From contig JABWDB010000001.1 of assembly GCA_019614645.1 (NCBI GenBank), forward strand, positions 4,464,001-4,528,000: a DNA stretch of 64,000 bases, given 5' to 3'. The position numbers were made by a program, and so were the translations under genes. Positions 1 through 10,381 of the stretch are shown here, piece after piece. Each line of letters begins with the position of its first letter. The first letter of the stretch is position 1. The notes beneath the pieces were generated by a model that worked only from the letters and a program-made list of their open reading frames with translations, had not been told where the DNA came from and did no database searches. The DNA comes from Stratiolaelaps scimitus (lineage: Eukaryota > Arthropoda > Arachnida > Mesostigmata > Laelapidae).

Positions 1-214
1 CGGCACATTAGCCCAGGGTATTATCCTCTATCCCTGTTAACTATTATCTATATATACATTATTTCTTTATAATAATTATACTCTAGAGCTGCTCCGGTAT
101 GGTGAAAGATCGTGAAGAAAATTGATTGCATACAAAGTTAGCGTGTATACGATAAAGGCGTCAAAATTCGAGTGCTTGTTTTCCTGCACGACCTGCATAA
201 ATCTGAACACTTAC
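1..214 (-). other. Intron 6 of the Sidestep-like gene (partial)
   Basis: This follows the GTAAGT-type donor at 214-213 (minus strand) and runs out of the window. No coding similarity is seen. The next exon, which would finish Ig4 after its conserved Trp, must lie left of position 1. Confidence 0.7.
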
Positions 215-335
215 CATAGAACTGTGTGAGGTTCCGGATTCACTGAGAAGGTGCACTCGAGATAGACGTCGTCGCCTTCGTTAACTGCCAAGCTGTCATG
301 ACCACCTCGAATGGACACCTGGACCTCCGGAGCAT
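215..335 (-). CDS. Sidestep-like Ig protein, exon 6 (start of Ig domain 4)
   Basis: This 121-nt coding exon is bounded by a pyrimidine-rich acceptor ending TTTCTCAG (343-336) and a GTAAGTG donor (214-208). Its first two bases complete the codon opened by the last base of exon 5, giving a Tyr-Ala-Pro-Glu linker. It then reads a domain start with NEGDDVYLEC, where the Cys is the B-strand cysteine of a C2-type Ig fold, and ends inside the Trp codon of the C strand (phase 2). The EGDDVYLEC...PEPHTVLW pattern is typical of the fourth Ig domain of Sidestep-family proteins. The family is made of transmembrane cell-surface proteins with several Ig domains and a fibronectin-type domain, which bind Beat proteins in axon guidance and synapse choice. 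The remaining domains and membrane segment are outside the window. Confidence 0.85.
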
Positions 336-2007
336 CTGAGAAATATAGCGTGTGTAACAATTTAGTGCAAACACGTTGCGTATTACAGCTAACTCTAATG
401 AAGGCCAGATGAACCAGCTGACTGCTATTCACGGGTTGGCAATTAACCACACGTTACTCGTTAATTATTTTTGAGTAGTGTTAGCAAAATCAGTGTATGC
501 AATCACCAGAGCAAAAACGGTCGTAATTGGCCCGGTCGCCGGCTGCCGTAAGTAAATTCTTGACGGCACCCCATACGTAGTGACAAAGACACGCATAACG
601 GTCTCAACCGATCGACACATCGTTTCATAGTCGCGCCATATAAAAGCATGTTTGCTAAAACGAGCTGCGGCTGCCAGCTAGCATACGGCCAAACAGCTTA
701 ACCAGTTGCCCTCGGCAGTTGACAAAATGAACGCCGATCGTCGCGTTCAGATAAGCAGTCGTCACGGTACAATGCACGCTCATAAAGCACACAGCATTTT
801 CGTTAGATCAACATCTCATTTGTCTGGCCCTCGCACGAGTCGACCAGAAACGCTCCACAGACGACTTGATCCAGTCTACAAGCCCTCCCCCTCATCGCCC
901 TTCTTATGCCCATGCATACAGCAGGCAAACGGGCATTAGAGCACGAGAGGCCAATCGTCGCTTGTCAGTTCCGCGGCTGCTTCTGCTGCTGCTGTTTGTA
1001 TTTGACAGATAGCTAATATTAGCTGTGCAACGTCACAGCAGCGGCCGCGGCCGTCGATGAGGCCCGCTCGCATCGTTGCGTCGGCACGCGATCCGCCGCT
1101 TCTGTCCGTCGAGTTTATGCCGATCGCGCCTCAGTGGTCTCGTTACATTTCGAATCGATTCAGGTGATCCGCTCTCAACTTTCACGTATACATCTCTCGG
1201 TATATATCGCATCAAGATTGAATTAGATGTTTATATTTTTGTATAGCACACCACCGATTTCTAGGCAAGAGCAAATTGACTGGGCACCATTTGTTAGTGG
1301 CTTGCAGCGGAAAATCCGACCGAGTTTGTAGAATTCATTGCTTTCGATGCGCAATGAATTATATATAGTCGATTGAAAAACGAAGACCTTTTTCCACATT
1401 CAATTTTCGATTATACGTCTATTCTCCGCGTGGATTACCTATTTCTCTTTTTTGACATCATTGCAACGCACCACTTAGCCTCGTGATAGATGGTCTCATG
1501 ATAACGACTTGTAGATTTTCGAATTCCAGCAACAAGTCCTGTTATTCTCTGCCGACGAACAATTCTCGAACAGCTTTCGTTAGTTGGAGACGTATTACAA
1601 AACCGTTGAACGCTACAGTTGGCCAGCTGATGCCATTTTGCGAAGATGAATTATTCGATATTTTCACTCTAATTGTTGGACCAATCCATATATACGATGT
1701 ACGCTTGTGTTCTCACTTGATGCCAATGTCCGTAACACACCTTTTCACGTTTCAACGACAAATTTCGTAATAGACAACACTCAGACTACCGAAAGTAGTC
1801 AGTATCAGGCTGTCGTCGTGACCTTGGGATGCCGAGTTCGTTCGAGTTGTAGTTCATTTTTATTTCGTTTTGTTCACAGCGGAGCCGCAGTACCGTTTAC
1901 GTCATACTGTTAGAGGTTTGATAATAATAATAATATTAATAAGGGGTCAGCTCTCATAGAACGCAATGTAAAAAGCCCCTCAATTTTACGTGAGTTTTGG
2001 TTATATA

Positions 2008-2139
2008 GGTGTATGCATTTATGCGAGAACTATATTTTATCATTTTTTTTATTATTATAATATTAAATTTTATTAGGGGTATGCAATTATGCGAGAACTA
2101 TATTTTATCTTTGTTTTTTATTATTATTAAATTTTATTA
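2008..2139. repeat. Two-unit AT-rich tandem repeat
   Basis: There are two adjacent units, 2008-2075 and 2076-2139. Both contain ATGCGAGAACTATATTTTAT followed by T-rich and (ATT)-rich sequence and end in AAATTTTATTA. A third unit begins (GGTGTATCC) at 2140 and is cut off. The units differ by short indels in the T/ATT tracts, as expected from slippage. Confidence 0.85.
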
Positions 2140-3064
2140 GGTGTATCCAACGAGAAAACATTTGGAAGATGCGATGCAAATGACAGTAGAGTGAGGCCTC
2201 CAGTCGAAGAGCCCAAAGTTTGGGGGGGGGGGGCGATGTGTAATCACCTAGATCTCCCCTCGTGACTAGAAGCCCACGCGTGTGGAACAAAAGACCTTCT
2301 CTGCCAACAACGGACCGACAATAATTGTACAATCCACGTACTCGTGAAATAAATAATTCATAAATCAACATATTAAGCGCATTCGAATATACTGCACGTG
2401 CAATACGATTTGTAGTTTTTGTTATTGTTGCGTACAAATAAAGCCACATAAAATATCGATCTATTTCTTCTAATTCTCTATCATGAATCGCATACTCGTA
2501 TTTCGCTCTCAGATCTTATATTCGATATGTAGAGCTTGTAAGTTAGGAATCTCGATCGATTGATGATCGACGCCTTGCAGTAAGAAGCATCCTTCCCTGC
2601 GTCTATTTTTGTCACGGGACGTTTAAGTATACGACAAGGAATGTCCTCATTTGATCCCAAAGGGGCGACATCGGGTGCTTCCGTCCAAGGTGGGGTCGCT
2701 AAGTGGACTTGTTCGCTGCTCATATGCCACTATATATATACACATATATTATATTCTTGCAAAAGACACTCACGCCATGAACACGTGGCTAAGTGCAGTG
2801 AGAATATTTGCTACGCCTGCGATTCCTACTACTCGTTTATGCTATTTTCTAGCCCTATCGTACTGTCCGCAATGGTGTTTGTGGACGCATTGCTGACACG
2901 TCTTCGGATTGAAACGAAAACACTTAGACCAAAAGCCTCCCCTTAATCTGCTCCAATGGACCTTAACATACGCCCTCATGATAATCACACGTGTTCATTT
3001 ACGTGACTTCATTGACGTCAGCCACACCATGTTAATCATTTATGATGGATCGTAATATGGCTCA

Positions 3065-3083
3065 ATATATATATATATATATA
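3065..3083. repeat. (TA)n microsatellite
   Basis: A pure AT dinucleotide run in intron 5 of the Ig gene; flanks show no symmetry. Confidence 0.95.
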
Positions 3084-3811
3084 ATGATGCTTATTTTGCT
3101 ACACGTTCCTGTGATGGCTCGGACTGTCTGCTTTTGACGGTAATATACCCATACGTTTTATCGGCTCCATCTTCTCCAGCTTTGGTAGGACACGACCGTG
3201 GAAAAATTACGCATCCTTTCATTTCGCAGAAATTACGAAACTTTATTTTTCTCCATTTTGGGGGTTGCGTGAATTGAAGGCGCGGAATCCCCTACCTTCG
3301 TAACCCGTAAGGAAGCTGCTGCTCTGAGTTGCAGTGGCAATAGCCTAGCAATGGGTAGTGCTGATGCTTACTGTCTCGCTGTCTTATTCTGACTAGGGTT
3401 TCAGTTACGTAAATTTTGCATTGCTTCATAAGAAGGCGCATTTGATCTTTTTGTGGATTGATGTTCTGTGGAGTGGATGTATAGAAATACAAACACAGAT
3501 CAGGGACAGCAATATTTTGAAATTTCCTCACGAGTTTAACCATAGCTTATCCCTAGGCTGTGAAAAGCCTCACGCGTATTTACCGTATGTTGAAAGGATA
3601 GGATTTGCCCAACACGCGGGTTAAGGGTAGACGCAGGAATAATAAACCAGGCAGACCGCAGTGCATTAAAGGCGGTGGCATGCACTTAAACCGAATGAAC
3701 TAACCGGCTGCTGCGATAATCATTGCTAGCACGACCTTCAACAAAATATGATAGATGACTTTGAGAAAACTTCCATATTTCGTTTTAACAACTCGGTTCT
3801 CGAAATTAACT

Positions 3812-3979
3812 TTTTTTTTTAAGAGGTTAAAGGTAAATTCTGCATGGACACCAGGCCTCACACTAAGGTATTTGCCTGGTAGTGTCAGACTCTTACTGAC
3901 TAAACCCAGAACCGATTTTGACTTGGGGCACTGACCGGAACTGTCAAAGTATTACTTCAGTCAGTGCCTTGTAGGAATC
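3812..3979 (-). mobile_element. SINE-like retroposon (family 2) with target-site duplication
   Basis: This 168-bp insertion is flanked by identical 14-bp copies of TCTCGAAATTAACT (3798-3811 and 3980-3993). On the minus strand it ends in a poly-A run (poly-T at 3812-3820 on plus). A target duplication plus an A-tail is the signature of target-primed retroposition. The part next to the tail, about 3825-3890, resembles the repeat at 18167-18250, and the tail motif CCTTTAACCTCT also occurs at 16379-16388. No internal tRNA promoter is obvious, so the source RNA is unknown. It lies in intron 5, 200 bp downstream of the Ig3 exon in transcript sense. Confidence 0.8.
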
Positions 3980-4192
3980 TCTCGAAATTAACTACATCAT
4001 AGCAACTACATATAAGTTATTTCATCAGACAAAAAAAAAACTACATATTGGTGTAGCAATAACAACGATAACAGGGGACTTCATTCAGAAATGACTTTAG
4101 GGCTTTACAAAGATGTCACCAGCCAGATCGATACAGCAAGATAGATTTTCTTAGATAACGAGATAATTTGACATAAAGATATAATTGCTTAC

Positions 4193-4534
4193 AGTATATG
4201 TTGAGTTTGGTAGATGCAGTCCGGGTGAGATGCGGCAGGCGAGGGTGGGTGGCCACGCAGCGCAGAATCCTCCCATGAAATTCTCTTCGGGCTTTAAGCA
4301 TGAGAACACTAAATGTCATATTGCCGTCAAAGTCGTCCTGGAAAAAAGCCTCTAATTCTTGCCACTCGGTGATTTGATCTTCCTCCTCCCCATCTTGAGC
4401 TGCTCCGAGCGTCCAGGACACCGTGGCCGCGGGTCAAGACCCCACTGCTTTACAGTGGAATTCTCCTGTCGCTCCAGTTGAAATGCCAACCGCGGTTCGG
4501 GGCACTGACCAGACTTCGACCGATTCCGCAGGGA
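4193..4534 (-). CDS. Sidestep-like Ig protein, exon 5 (Ig domain 3), with in-frame TGA
   Basis: This 342-nt exon has acceptor TTGGCTTGCAG and donor GTAAGC. It starts and ends in phase 1, matching exon 4 (Leu codon C|TC) and exon 6 (Tyr codon T|AT). Translation gives a complete Ig domain: B-strand Cys in GEFHC, C-strand Trp in ATVSW, and F-strand Cys in GRILRC after the family-typical segment GNMTFSVLML, closing with STKLNIY. The codon at 4436-4434 is TGA, directly before Pro-Ala-Ala-Thr-Val-Ser-Trp. Sidestep relatives usually have Arg here (GSRPxxTVxW), so this fits a single CGA-to-TGA transition. It is codon 322 of the reconstructed gene. The frame is otherwise open and conserved on both sides, suggesting a recent nonsense change, a variant allele or a base error. 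No other splice choice I can see keeps the domain and removes the stop. Confidence 0.83.
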
Positions 4535-4597
4535 CTGCAAGCCAATGATGGAATGGTTCAACTAGCGGCATATAAACGGTCTCTGATATACGCGTGT

Positions 4598-4730
4598 GTG
4601 TGCGGGCATGGCTTGGTAGTTAAGGGAAGCACTACCAAAGGGAGATTTGTGGAGTCGAAGGTTCAAATCTAAGTGGGTCCGTGTTTATTTTTATACTACC
4701 AACACTGGTGAATAAAAACATACTGTATTG
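4598..4730 (+). repeat. tRNA-derived SINE-like sequence
   Basis: An A-box-like stretch TGGCTTGGTAGTT (about 4610-4622) is followed by the B-box-like GGTTCAAATCT (4660-4670), the spacing of a tRNA-type Pol III promoter. GTGGGTCCGTGT follows the B box. A GGTCCGT element also follows the B box in the SINE-1 copies at 18.05 and 44.8 kb, so this may be a diverged relative. It does not fold into a sound tRNA cloverleaf by eye. It lies in intron 4, just upstream of the exon 5 acceptor. Confidence 0.5.
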
Positions 4731-5278
4731 TATATTTCTTCTTATGAACAGTATCTCCGCAATAATATTTCAAAAGTAGTAGTGGCAACTAAGGTGGTCT
4801 TCGGCATAGCAACCACTGTGCAGAACGGAAGACACCGTACACGACCTGTACGCATCGTGAATATTGTGTGTTTACATACACGGGGCTTTCTCCAGACACC
4901 CCATTGACCACAGTAGTCGTTTATGGACGGGATGCGGACAGAGGTCCTAGAGAGGAAGTCTGAGCTGAGAGAGAAAGGAAGCAGCTGAGAGGTAACTAAC
5001 CATGTCATGTCCGCACGGCAAGGTGTAGTACTCGTGGCTGATGCTTGTACACATCTCACCGCCCAAGGAATGCTCTAAGCGATGCCGGGAACGGCGGTGC
5101 TGTTGAACATCGTCAACAGTTCGGGGGGGGGGCTCACGGTGTTGTCATGCATTAGAATGGCAACACCCCCCTTAAAAACAGATACATGTCTGTGTATGCG
5201 CATAATGTATTATAGATAGCTAACTCTACGCTCGAGATAACTTGAAACGCTTTATTCTAGTTGAAACCTTTTAGAAGC

Positions 5279-5389
5279 TGGAGTTACGCTAAAATAGTCT
5301 AAGACACACTACTTCAGCGTAACTCCAATTTTCACACTGAAGCCTTCTCTGTCTACTTTGCCTAAGACAGAGAAGGCTTCAGTGTGAAA
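5279..5389. repeat. Two adjacent hairpins in intron 4
   Basis: Hairpin 1 has 12-nt arms (5279-5290 and 5316-5327; TGGAGTTACGCT) around a 25-nt loop. Hairpin 2 has perfect 25-nt arms (5330-5354 and 5365-5389) around a 10-nt loop. They are two bases apart and lie about 115 bp inside the intron from the exon 4 donor. A perfect 25-bp stem with a short loop is unusual for random DNA. It could arise from a local inverted duplication and would form dsRNA in the pre-mRNA. Confidence 0.9.
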
Positions 5390-5502
5390 GTTAATTTTCG
5401 TTGAATACAAATATACGTAGCATATATCCATAAGTGAGGCGGCCTTCGGTAGCGAAATGCAACACACACTCAGCTACGACTCTCAGCTACAAGACGACTT
5501 AC

Positions 5503-5862
5503 GGTTGATGTCGAGGACGACTTCGATTCTTGTGGTGAACGCTTCCACGGGAGCTTGTTGGACAATGCATTTCAGCTTGCGATTTAAATCGCCTCGCTGT
5601 AGGTGGCTCAGCGTTAATCTACTGGCCACCCATCCTTCGGGATTCACCAGATTTGCACTGGCGCTGTCGGGCGTAGCTAGCTCATGCACCTCGTGGGCGC
5701 GATCGTCCGAACCAATATCCCAGCGTACGGTGGGTAGCGGGACACCTTGCCGTACCCGGCAGGTCAGACGAACAGATTCATTGGTCGTAAGTGGTCCAGT
5801 CTCACCGTTCTCGATATGCTGTCCAGATATCGCGTCGATAATCTGTGGCGTACCCGATGGGA
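5503..5862 (-). CDS. Sidestep-like Ig protein, exon 4 (Ig domain 2)
   Basis: This 360-nt exon has acceptor CGTATTAACAG and donor GTAAGTC, both phase 1. It encodes a whole Ig domain opening with PSGTPQIID, a family-typical Pro-rich linker. The B-strand Cys lies in SVRLTC, the C-strand Trp in PTVRW, and the F-strand Cys in RKLKC, preceded by SRLTLSHLQRGDL. It closes with VVLDIN before the next linker. The second Sidestep Ig domain has the same plan, with a leucine-rich SxLTL...RxDL stretch before the F-strand Cys. No stop or frameshift is seen. A 146-codon open frame on the plus strand over this exon is its antisense shadow. Confidence 0.88.
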
Positions 5863-6584
5863 CTGTTAATACGAGACATCATAAGGAATCATGGTAAAGA
5901 AAAAGGTGCTTTTATTAATAATTTTCCATATCCGTCGTGGCTAAGCTAAATAGCATGCTCTTGTTTTAAATAATTCAATACCACAATTGTTCTAAAAATT
6001 ATGCTTTGCAATGGCCATGTTTGATTTTGAAGCTTCAAGAAACGTTCGCTAAGTGGGTATTCTATTATGAATAAAGCCACCGCCGTTCAGGAGACAGAGA
6101 AAGCTTTGTTAGTGTCGCTAACGCACGACAGCGATGATGAAATCTTCTCCCTGCGACTTCGCATATAACCCGAAACGAAGGAGGCAATGAAGGTTTGGTC
6201 CTCATTTGGCAACGATGAAGAACACTGTCACAAAACTTTGACCTGCTCACCGTCTATGACCTTGAGTATGACAAATAGGACTGTTGCAACACAACTTTCA
6301 TATGTCAGCTTACACTTGTCAAATAGACAGCCTCGAGTTCTGGATGGCAGGTGCTTAGATGTGTATTTGGAAGCTAAGCATTGGCAATGACACCGCGTCC
6401 CATAGATGTGTCCGAAAAAAGGTCATCACTAACAAATTTGATGCCGCTGTCGCTCAAGCCGGATTTTTCACATATTTATCATATATATATATATATATAT
6501 ATATACTTCAGCAGTACGTTTTCACACATACACGCATAGTATTTGTATAGTCAATTGTTCAATTGCATTACAGGTTCAACTTAC
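5863..6584 (-). other. Intron 3 of the Sidestep-like gene
   Basis: A 722-bp intron separating the exons for Ig1 (second half) and Ig2. It contains a (TA)n array at 6481-6505, about 80 bp from the exon 3 donor, and no other recognisable feature. Confidence 0.7.
6481..6505. repeat. (TA)n microsatellite
   Basis: An uninterrupted AT repeat of 25 bp close to a splice donor in intron 3; flanks are not symmetric. Confidence 0.95.
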
Positions 6585-6822
6585 GAATGACGGTGAATAC
6601 AAGACGGTGGGTGAGGGTCGTCCCATCCGCGTGTGAAACCTCGCAAATATATTCGTCCGAGTCGCCGAGTTCGAGGCGCGCTATCTTCAGTGTCGCCGGT
6701 TGGCGAGCCAACGAGAAAAAGCTTCGACCTGTCCACGCTGGCGAGGTCACGTGATGCGGGGACGCGAAAACTCCACGAGCGCCCGCCCCTCGTCGACCAT
6801 CGAGGCTGTAGATGACCTCGCC
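6585..6822 (-). CDS. Sidestep-like Ig protein, exon 3 (second half of Ig domain 1)
   Basis: This 238-nt exon has acceptor TGATTTCAG and donor GTAAGTTG; it starts in phase 0 and ends in phase 1. It opens GEVIYSLDGRRG, the family pattern (G.PIYS.D.RG) that follows the C-strand Trp of Ig1. It then reads GRSFFSLARQPATLKIARLE, the D and E strands, and GDSDEYICEV with the F-strand Cys in the Asp-x-x-Tyr-x-Cys motif, ending LVFTVI. Together with exon 2 it forms a complete V-type N-terminal Ig domain. The Ig1 split between C and C' strands with a phase 0 intron is supported by the good fit on both sides. Confidence 0.88.
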
Positions 6823-8471
6823 CTGAAATCACAATAGGCCGTAGGTTAGGCATGTTCGACCTGGAGCAGCTATTCTACCTGCGAATGTAACCGGTGACAC
6901 ATGCATGAACTCATACCAACAGGCTATGCGGCTATCTAACACATGAGTGAGCCTTGAATTTTGCAGTCGAACTGGCGTGGTTACTCGCCTAGATACATTT
7001 TAGATCTTCATATACTTTCAGATGCATTATAACGAACATCTTCAAGAACCAAACAACGAGTCCGAACTTTTCTATCTCTCTCTCTCTCTCTCTCTCTCGC
7101 TCCGTCACTTCTCTCCTTCCCTTGTTGACAATAACGCGAGTAATTCTGCTGCCAAACCTCAAGATTCACCGTTAGGTTGTTCTACCTTCTCACTCTGCAG
7201 TGATTTGCGTAATGTATACATTAGGCGTCTAGCATTTAGGGAGCGAACGCGTTAAGGTCGCAAAGAGGAATCAGCGTCGAAGATCGCGGAGAGCTACAAG
7301 CTTGTTCGTTCACATGGTCGATTTTAGTAGAATAGTCGTTCGACAGGTCGCTACGAGCATCGACTGGACGGTTCGGTAAGAGACGCTGGCACGCTTAGGA
7401 TAGACAGAGGTAACAGTGACAGACTGTGCATTTCCTTTGCAAGAACATAGCGACAACACAATCCAGAGACGACTCAGACGTGCGCTGAAGGAGCGGCTGC
7501 AAGTCAATATCTGCAGGTCGACAAGGATCATAACAACAGAGTTAGCAGCATGTGTTGCTTTAACTTGGTAGTCTGTGATCGTTTAGTTGTCGCTGCGTCC
7601 GTTAGCACACGCACTAGCTCCATTCTGATATGAAAAACCACACTATCAACGATCCACAATGTGTGTGTGCGTGTGTGTTTGTTTTGGCCACGGAAACGAA
7701 CGAGTCAACGATGCGTCAGCCATCCATCAATTGGACCATTTAGAACATGACCGGGGGGGGGTAAGGGGCAGCAGTTTTGCGGGCAAGTGTGTCAAGTTGA
7801 ATCATCCGGACTCGAAACCAAACATGGCAGTGAGGCGGTTGGCAAGGCAACGAATGCGAATACTTGCTAGAGGAGAAGACTCGGTAGATTCACGCTCGCC
7901 CTCAAAGAAAGAAATGTATCGCACATTTGTCAAGTGACCACACAGGTGAACGAGGCAGCCTGTGCGCTATTTTTCTTTCACCCTTTAATTGTGCCACTCA
8001 GAACACGAACTTCGCACTTCCAACGATTCACAGTGTAGATCATTTCGTGCCATTGTTATCGGCCAGAAGAAATTTTACGTACAATTCGTTCTAGTTGCTC
8101 CTGTAATTGCTTCATTCTATCCCATGCAACATCGTCGCTATCTATGTTTGTCCGTGGAAAATCTAACATCCTATCATATTGGAGATAAGTTGTTGTCTTC
8201 TTCAAAATTCGCGCGTCCGATGATCCTCCAAGGTAACCCTGTCCCGCCCTCGTCTCAACAGCATTTTACTATTTGTGTCATTCTTCATTTCAAAAAAGTA
8301 ATAAATCACCAAACTTTATTCAAACATTTCATCCCAAGCGGGCTACGCAGTCGATCTTGTAGTCGAGGACAGTCGCAGAGATGATATCGGAATCGTCTTT
8401 CTGCAGCATAGCAGCGAGGAGCAGCAGCTGTTCTCTAACCGAAAGTGTTGCAATCTTTGCTAGAGCGTTAT

Positions 8472-8954
8472 CTAGCAAATAAGCCCATCACGGAGCCTCG
8501 GATGTTGAGGATGGTTGATGAGATACTTACAGCTTAATCTCTGGCAAAAACGTTCATATAGCCGAACTTCACTGAATGTGTCATTTATAGATAAGTTCTC
8601 ACGAAGTTGACTTGAATTAGATTGCACTACATAGACGAACTTTTCCGAACATAAGTAATGGAAGTCCATGGAAAGGAGCGTGAACATAGATACCTGGCTG
8701 AATAAACAGACATACACGCGGGCTACATTGCTTTGTATAATGATGCCGTGGTGTTTCGTCACAGCTATCATTGATAGGTAGGATTCATCGCTAGTGACTT
8801 TTGTGCGCGGTGATCCGATAGACGGTACGATAATGCCCAAGGAGAAATAATCCCCGAGCAATATCGCATTATCTCTTCGGGTAGATCCCAACACAAACAA
8901 GGCGATCACAACATCGCAGCGGCAGCCAGACACGCCGGCGAAATTGTTCATACG
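8472..8954 (-). CDS. Unrecognised open reading frame inside intron 2
   Basis: From the first ATG at 8954 the frame is open for 160 codons; without requiring ATG it extends to 9035 (187 codons). The translation is fairly hydrophobic in the middle (VVIALFVLG, then YFSLGIIVPSI) with Cys and Ser scattered. I recognise no domain, and the composition does not look like an Ig or transposase segment. It lies on the same strand as the host gene, within an intron, with no clear splice acceptor or poly-A signal of its own. It may be a nested gene, an old mobile-element fragment or a chance open frame; chance is the simplest reading. Confidence 0.15.
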   Translation of the reverse strand, partial: RMNNFAGVSGCRCDVVIALFVLGSTRRDNAILLGDYFSLGIIVPSIGSPRTKVTSDESYLSMIAVTKHHGIIIQSNVARVYVCLFSQVSMFTLLSMDFHYLCSEKFVYVVQSNSSQLRENLSINDTFSEVRLYERFCQRLSCKYLINHPQHPRLRDGLIC

Positions 8955-10198
8955 TGTATACGAGGAAGAAAGGTGAAATTCTTTTGATCGTCTACTAGTC
9001 TCTGTGACGAAACCGCTCGCAGCAGGAAATCGCACACGACATCTTAACTCTGCAAGATGTCGACCTGATATTTATTCCTTTCAACTTCCCCACAAAGGCG
9101 TGGAACTACTTAATCAGTATGTCTTGAGAGTACTCCAGGGTGGGAGGGGAATGCCTTTAGTTAAGCTAGATCCTCTACAAGCGATCCATCCAAGCCCGAA
9201 AAAGCCTCGCACGGTTGGCCTTCTAGCTCCTGTCGTCTAATCTTTTCTAATTCCTCCTTTTTTTGTCAAGCAACATGTCGACCTAGAAAATATCAACGGG
9301 AGAAAGTGTAAAAGCGAACAGCCAACAATTTGACGAAGTAGAATCAAGTGAAATCAGATGGCGAGACAACAGGTCGACATGGAGCAACGCGAAGTTGCTC
9401 TTTTGATGCCGCCCGAAAAACTCTGAAACAAATGTTGAACGGCAATTGTTCGTATATTAACACAAACTGGCTTGGAGACCGCTTCTATCCATAGACTGTA
9501 TTCTGTCTGCGGGTGTTTGTGCTTAAGCTTATATGCAAGTGCTTCCACATGTAGCGCTCTGTTTCGTCTCGCTTGGTATGGCTACTCTCTACTCTTGTTA
9601 TTGCTTCGCGCATCTAAAACTCTGTTTGACCTGCTCAGGAAAGCATCATCGTCCTTCAGGTTACTGAACGGATCAAGACATGGAACCAAGAAACATTGAC
9701 GGACGAATGAAACAGGAAACAAAGCTCTGCGCGAAAACTACCCTGGATGGGCGATTCCGACCGGTTGAAATAGTGTGTACAGGAATGCTGCTTTCTTGAA
9801 CAGATTATTGACATGCTGACTTGTAAAGGGTAAATTGAAAACAAAAAAACATTGAAAGTCGATTGGATATTAACCCGATATTAACCGGTAGAACAAAGGC
9901 AATAAGTGAGCTTCAAATTTAATCGAAGGACATCGCTAAACCGTATTGCAATACGATAGATTACATTCGAGGTAGTGGCCAAGCAATTGATTAAATATGA
10001 AGGCAATTTTGAGGTTTTCGTCCACGCCATTATTGCTATTATTATAATTATTATAGTGCTGGCTGCGTACTCTAATTCGAAGTGCCATTCCACGACCGCA
10101 CTCGAACAATAGTTAATGTCCAGCAGTCGGGAACTAAGATACTGAGGCACCTGATATGGAGGAACCCTAATCTGGGTTGGCGACTGCAGTGTCTAGTA

Positions 10199-10230
10199 AT
10201 AATAATATAATAATAATAATAATAATAATG
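10199..10230. repeat. (AAT)n microsatellite next to the exon 2 donor
   Basis: TAA/AAT triplets with one interruption, beginning about 20 bp inside intron 2 from the GTATGT donor. In transcript sense it is an (ATT)n tract just after the splice donor. Confidence 0.9.
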
Positions 10231-10250
10231 GCTGACTCCGCCATACATAC

Positions 10251-10381
10251 CGTCGATACGCGGGTCCATACAACGTGCTCCACGACTGATGCTTCATATA
10301 GGCGCAGATCGCAGGGCAGTGATGCCTGACCGTCTTCCACGCTCGCGTATACATGCTCAATTCGACCGTCCAGATCGACCA
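10251..10381 (-). CDS. Sidestep-like Ig protein, exon 2 (first half of Ig domain 1)
   Basis: This 131-nt exon has a strong acceptor (CTCTTAATTGCAG) and donor GTATGT. Its first two bases complete the Val codon begun by exon 1 (G|TG). It reads VDLDGRIEHVYASVEDGQA, then SLPCDLR with the B-strand Cys, and VVEHVVWTRVST with the C-strand Trp, ending in phase 0. The Glu-Asp-Gly-Gln-x-x-Ser-Leu-Pro-Cys pattern is the normal start of the N-terminal V-type domain in Sidestep and related receptors. Usual relatives have WY(K/R)D after this Trp; here it is WTRVS, a mild departure. Confidence 0.85.

Larger units (their letters stand above)
336..4192 (-). other. Intron 5 of the Sidestep-like gene
   Basis: This 3.86-kb intron lies between the Ig3 and Ig4 exons. 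It contains a tandem AT-rich repeat (2008-2139), a (TA)n array (3065-3083) and a SINE-like insertion with target-site duplication (3812-3979). I see no convincing coding segment. The CpG-rich stretch around 680-1220 has short open frames on both strands but no recognisable domain. Confidence 0.7.
4535..5502 (-). other. Intron 4 of the Sidestep-like gene
   Basis: A 968-bp intron between the Ig2 and Ig3 exons. It holds the SINE-like sequence at 4598-4730 and two hairpins at 5279-5389. The sequence around 4905-4935 shares TGACCACAGTAGTCG plus flanking bases with 50315-50345, so part of it is a dispersed repeat. Confidence 0.65.
6823..10250 (-). other. Intron 2 of the Sidestep-like gene
   Basis: A 3.43-kb intron. 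It holds a (TC)n run (about 7073-7099), a short GT-rich tract (about 7658-7680), an (ATT)n-type tract next to the exon 2 donor (about 10199-10230), and a 160-codon open frame on the minus strand (8472-8954) with no recognised domain. Confidence 0.65.

Noticed and set aside
5457..5897. 146-codon plus-strand open frame
   Set aside because: It lies antisense over the Ig2 exon (5503-5862), whose minus-strand frame has proper Ig motifs and splice sites.
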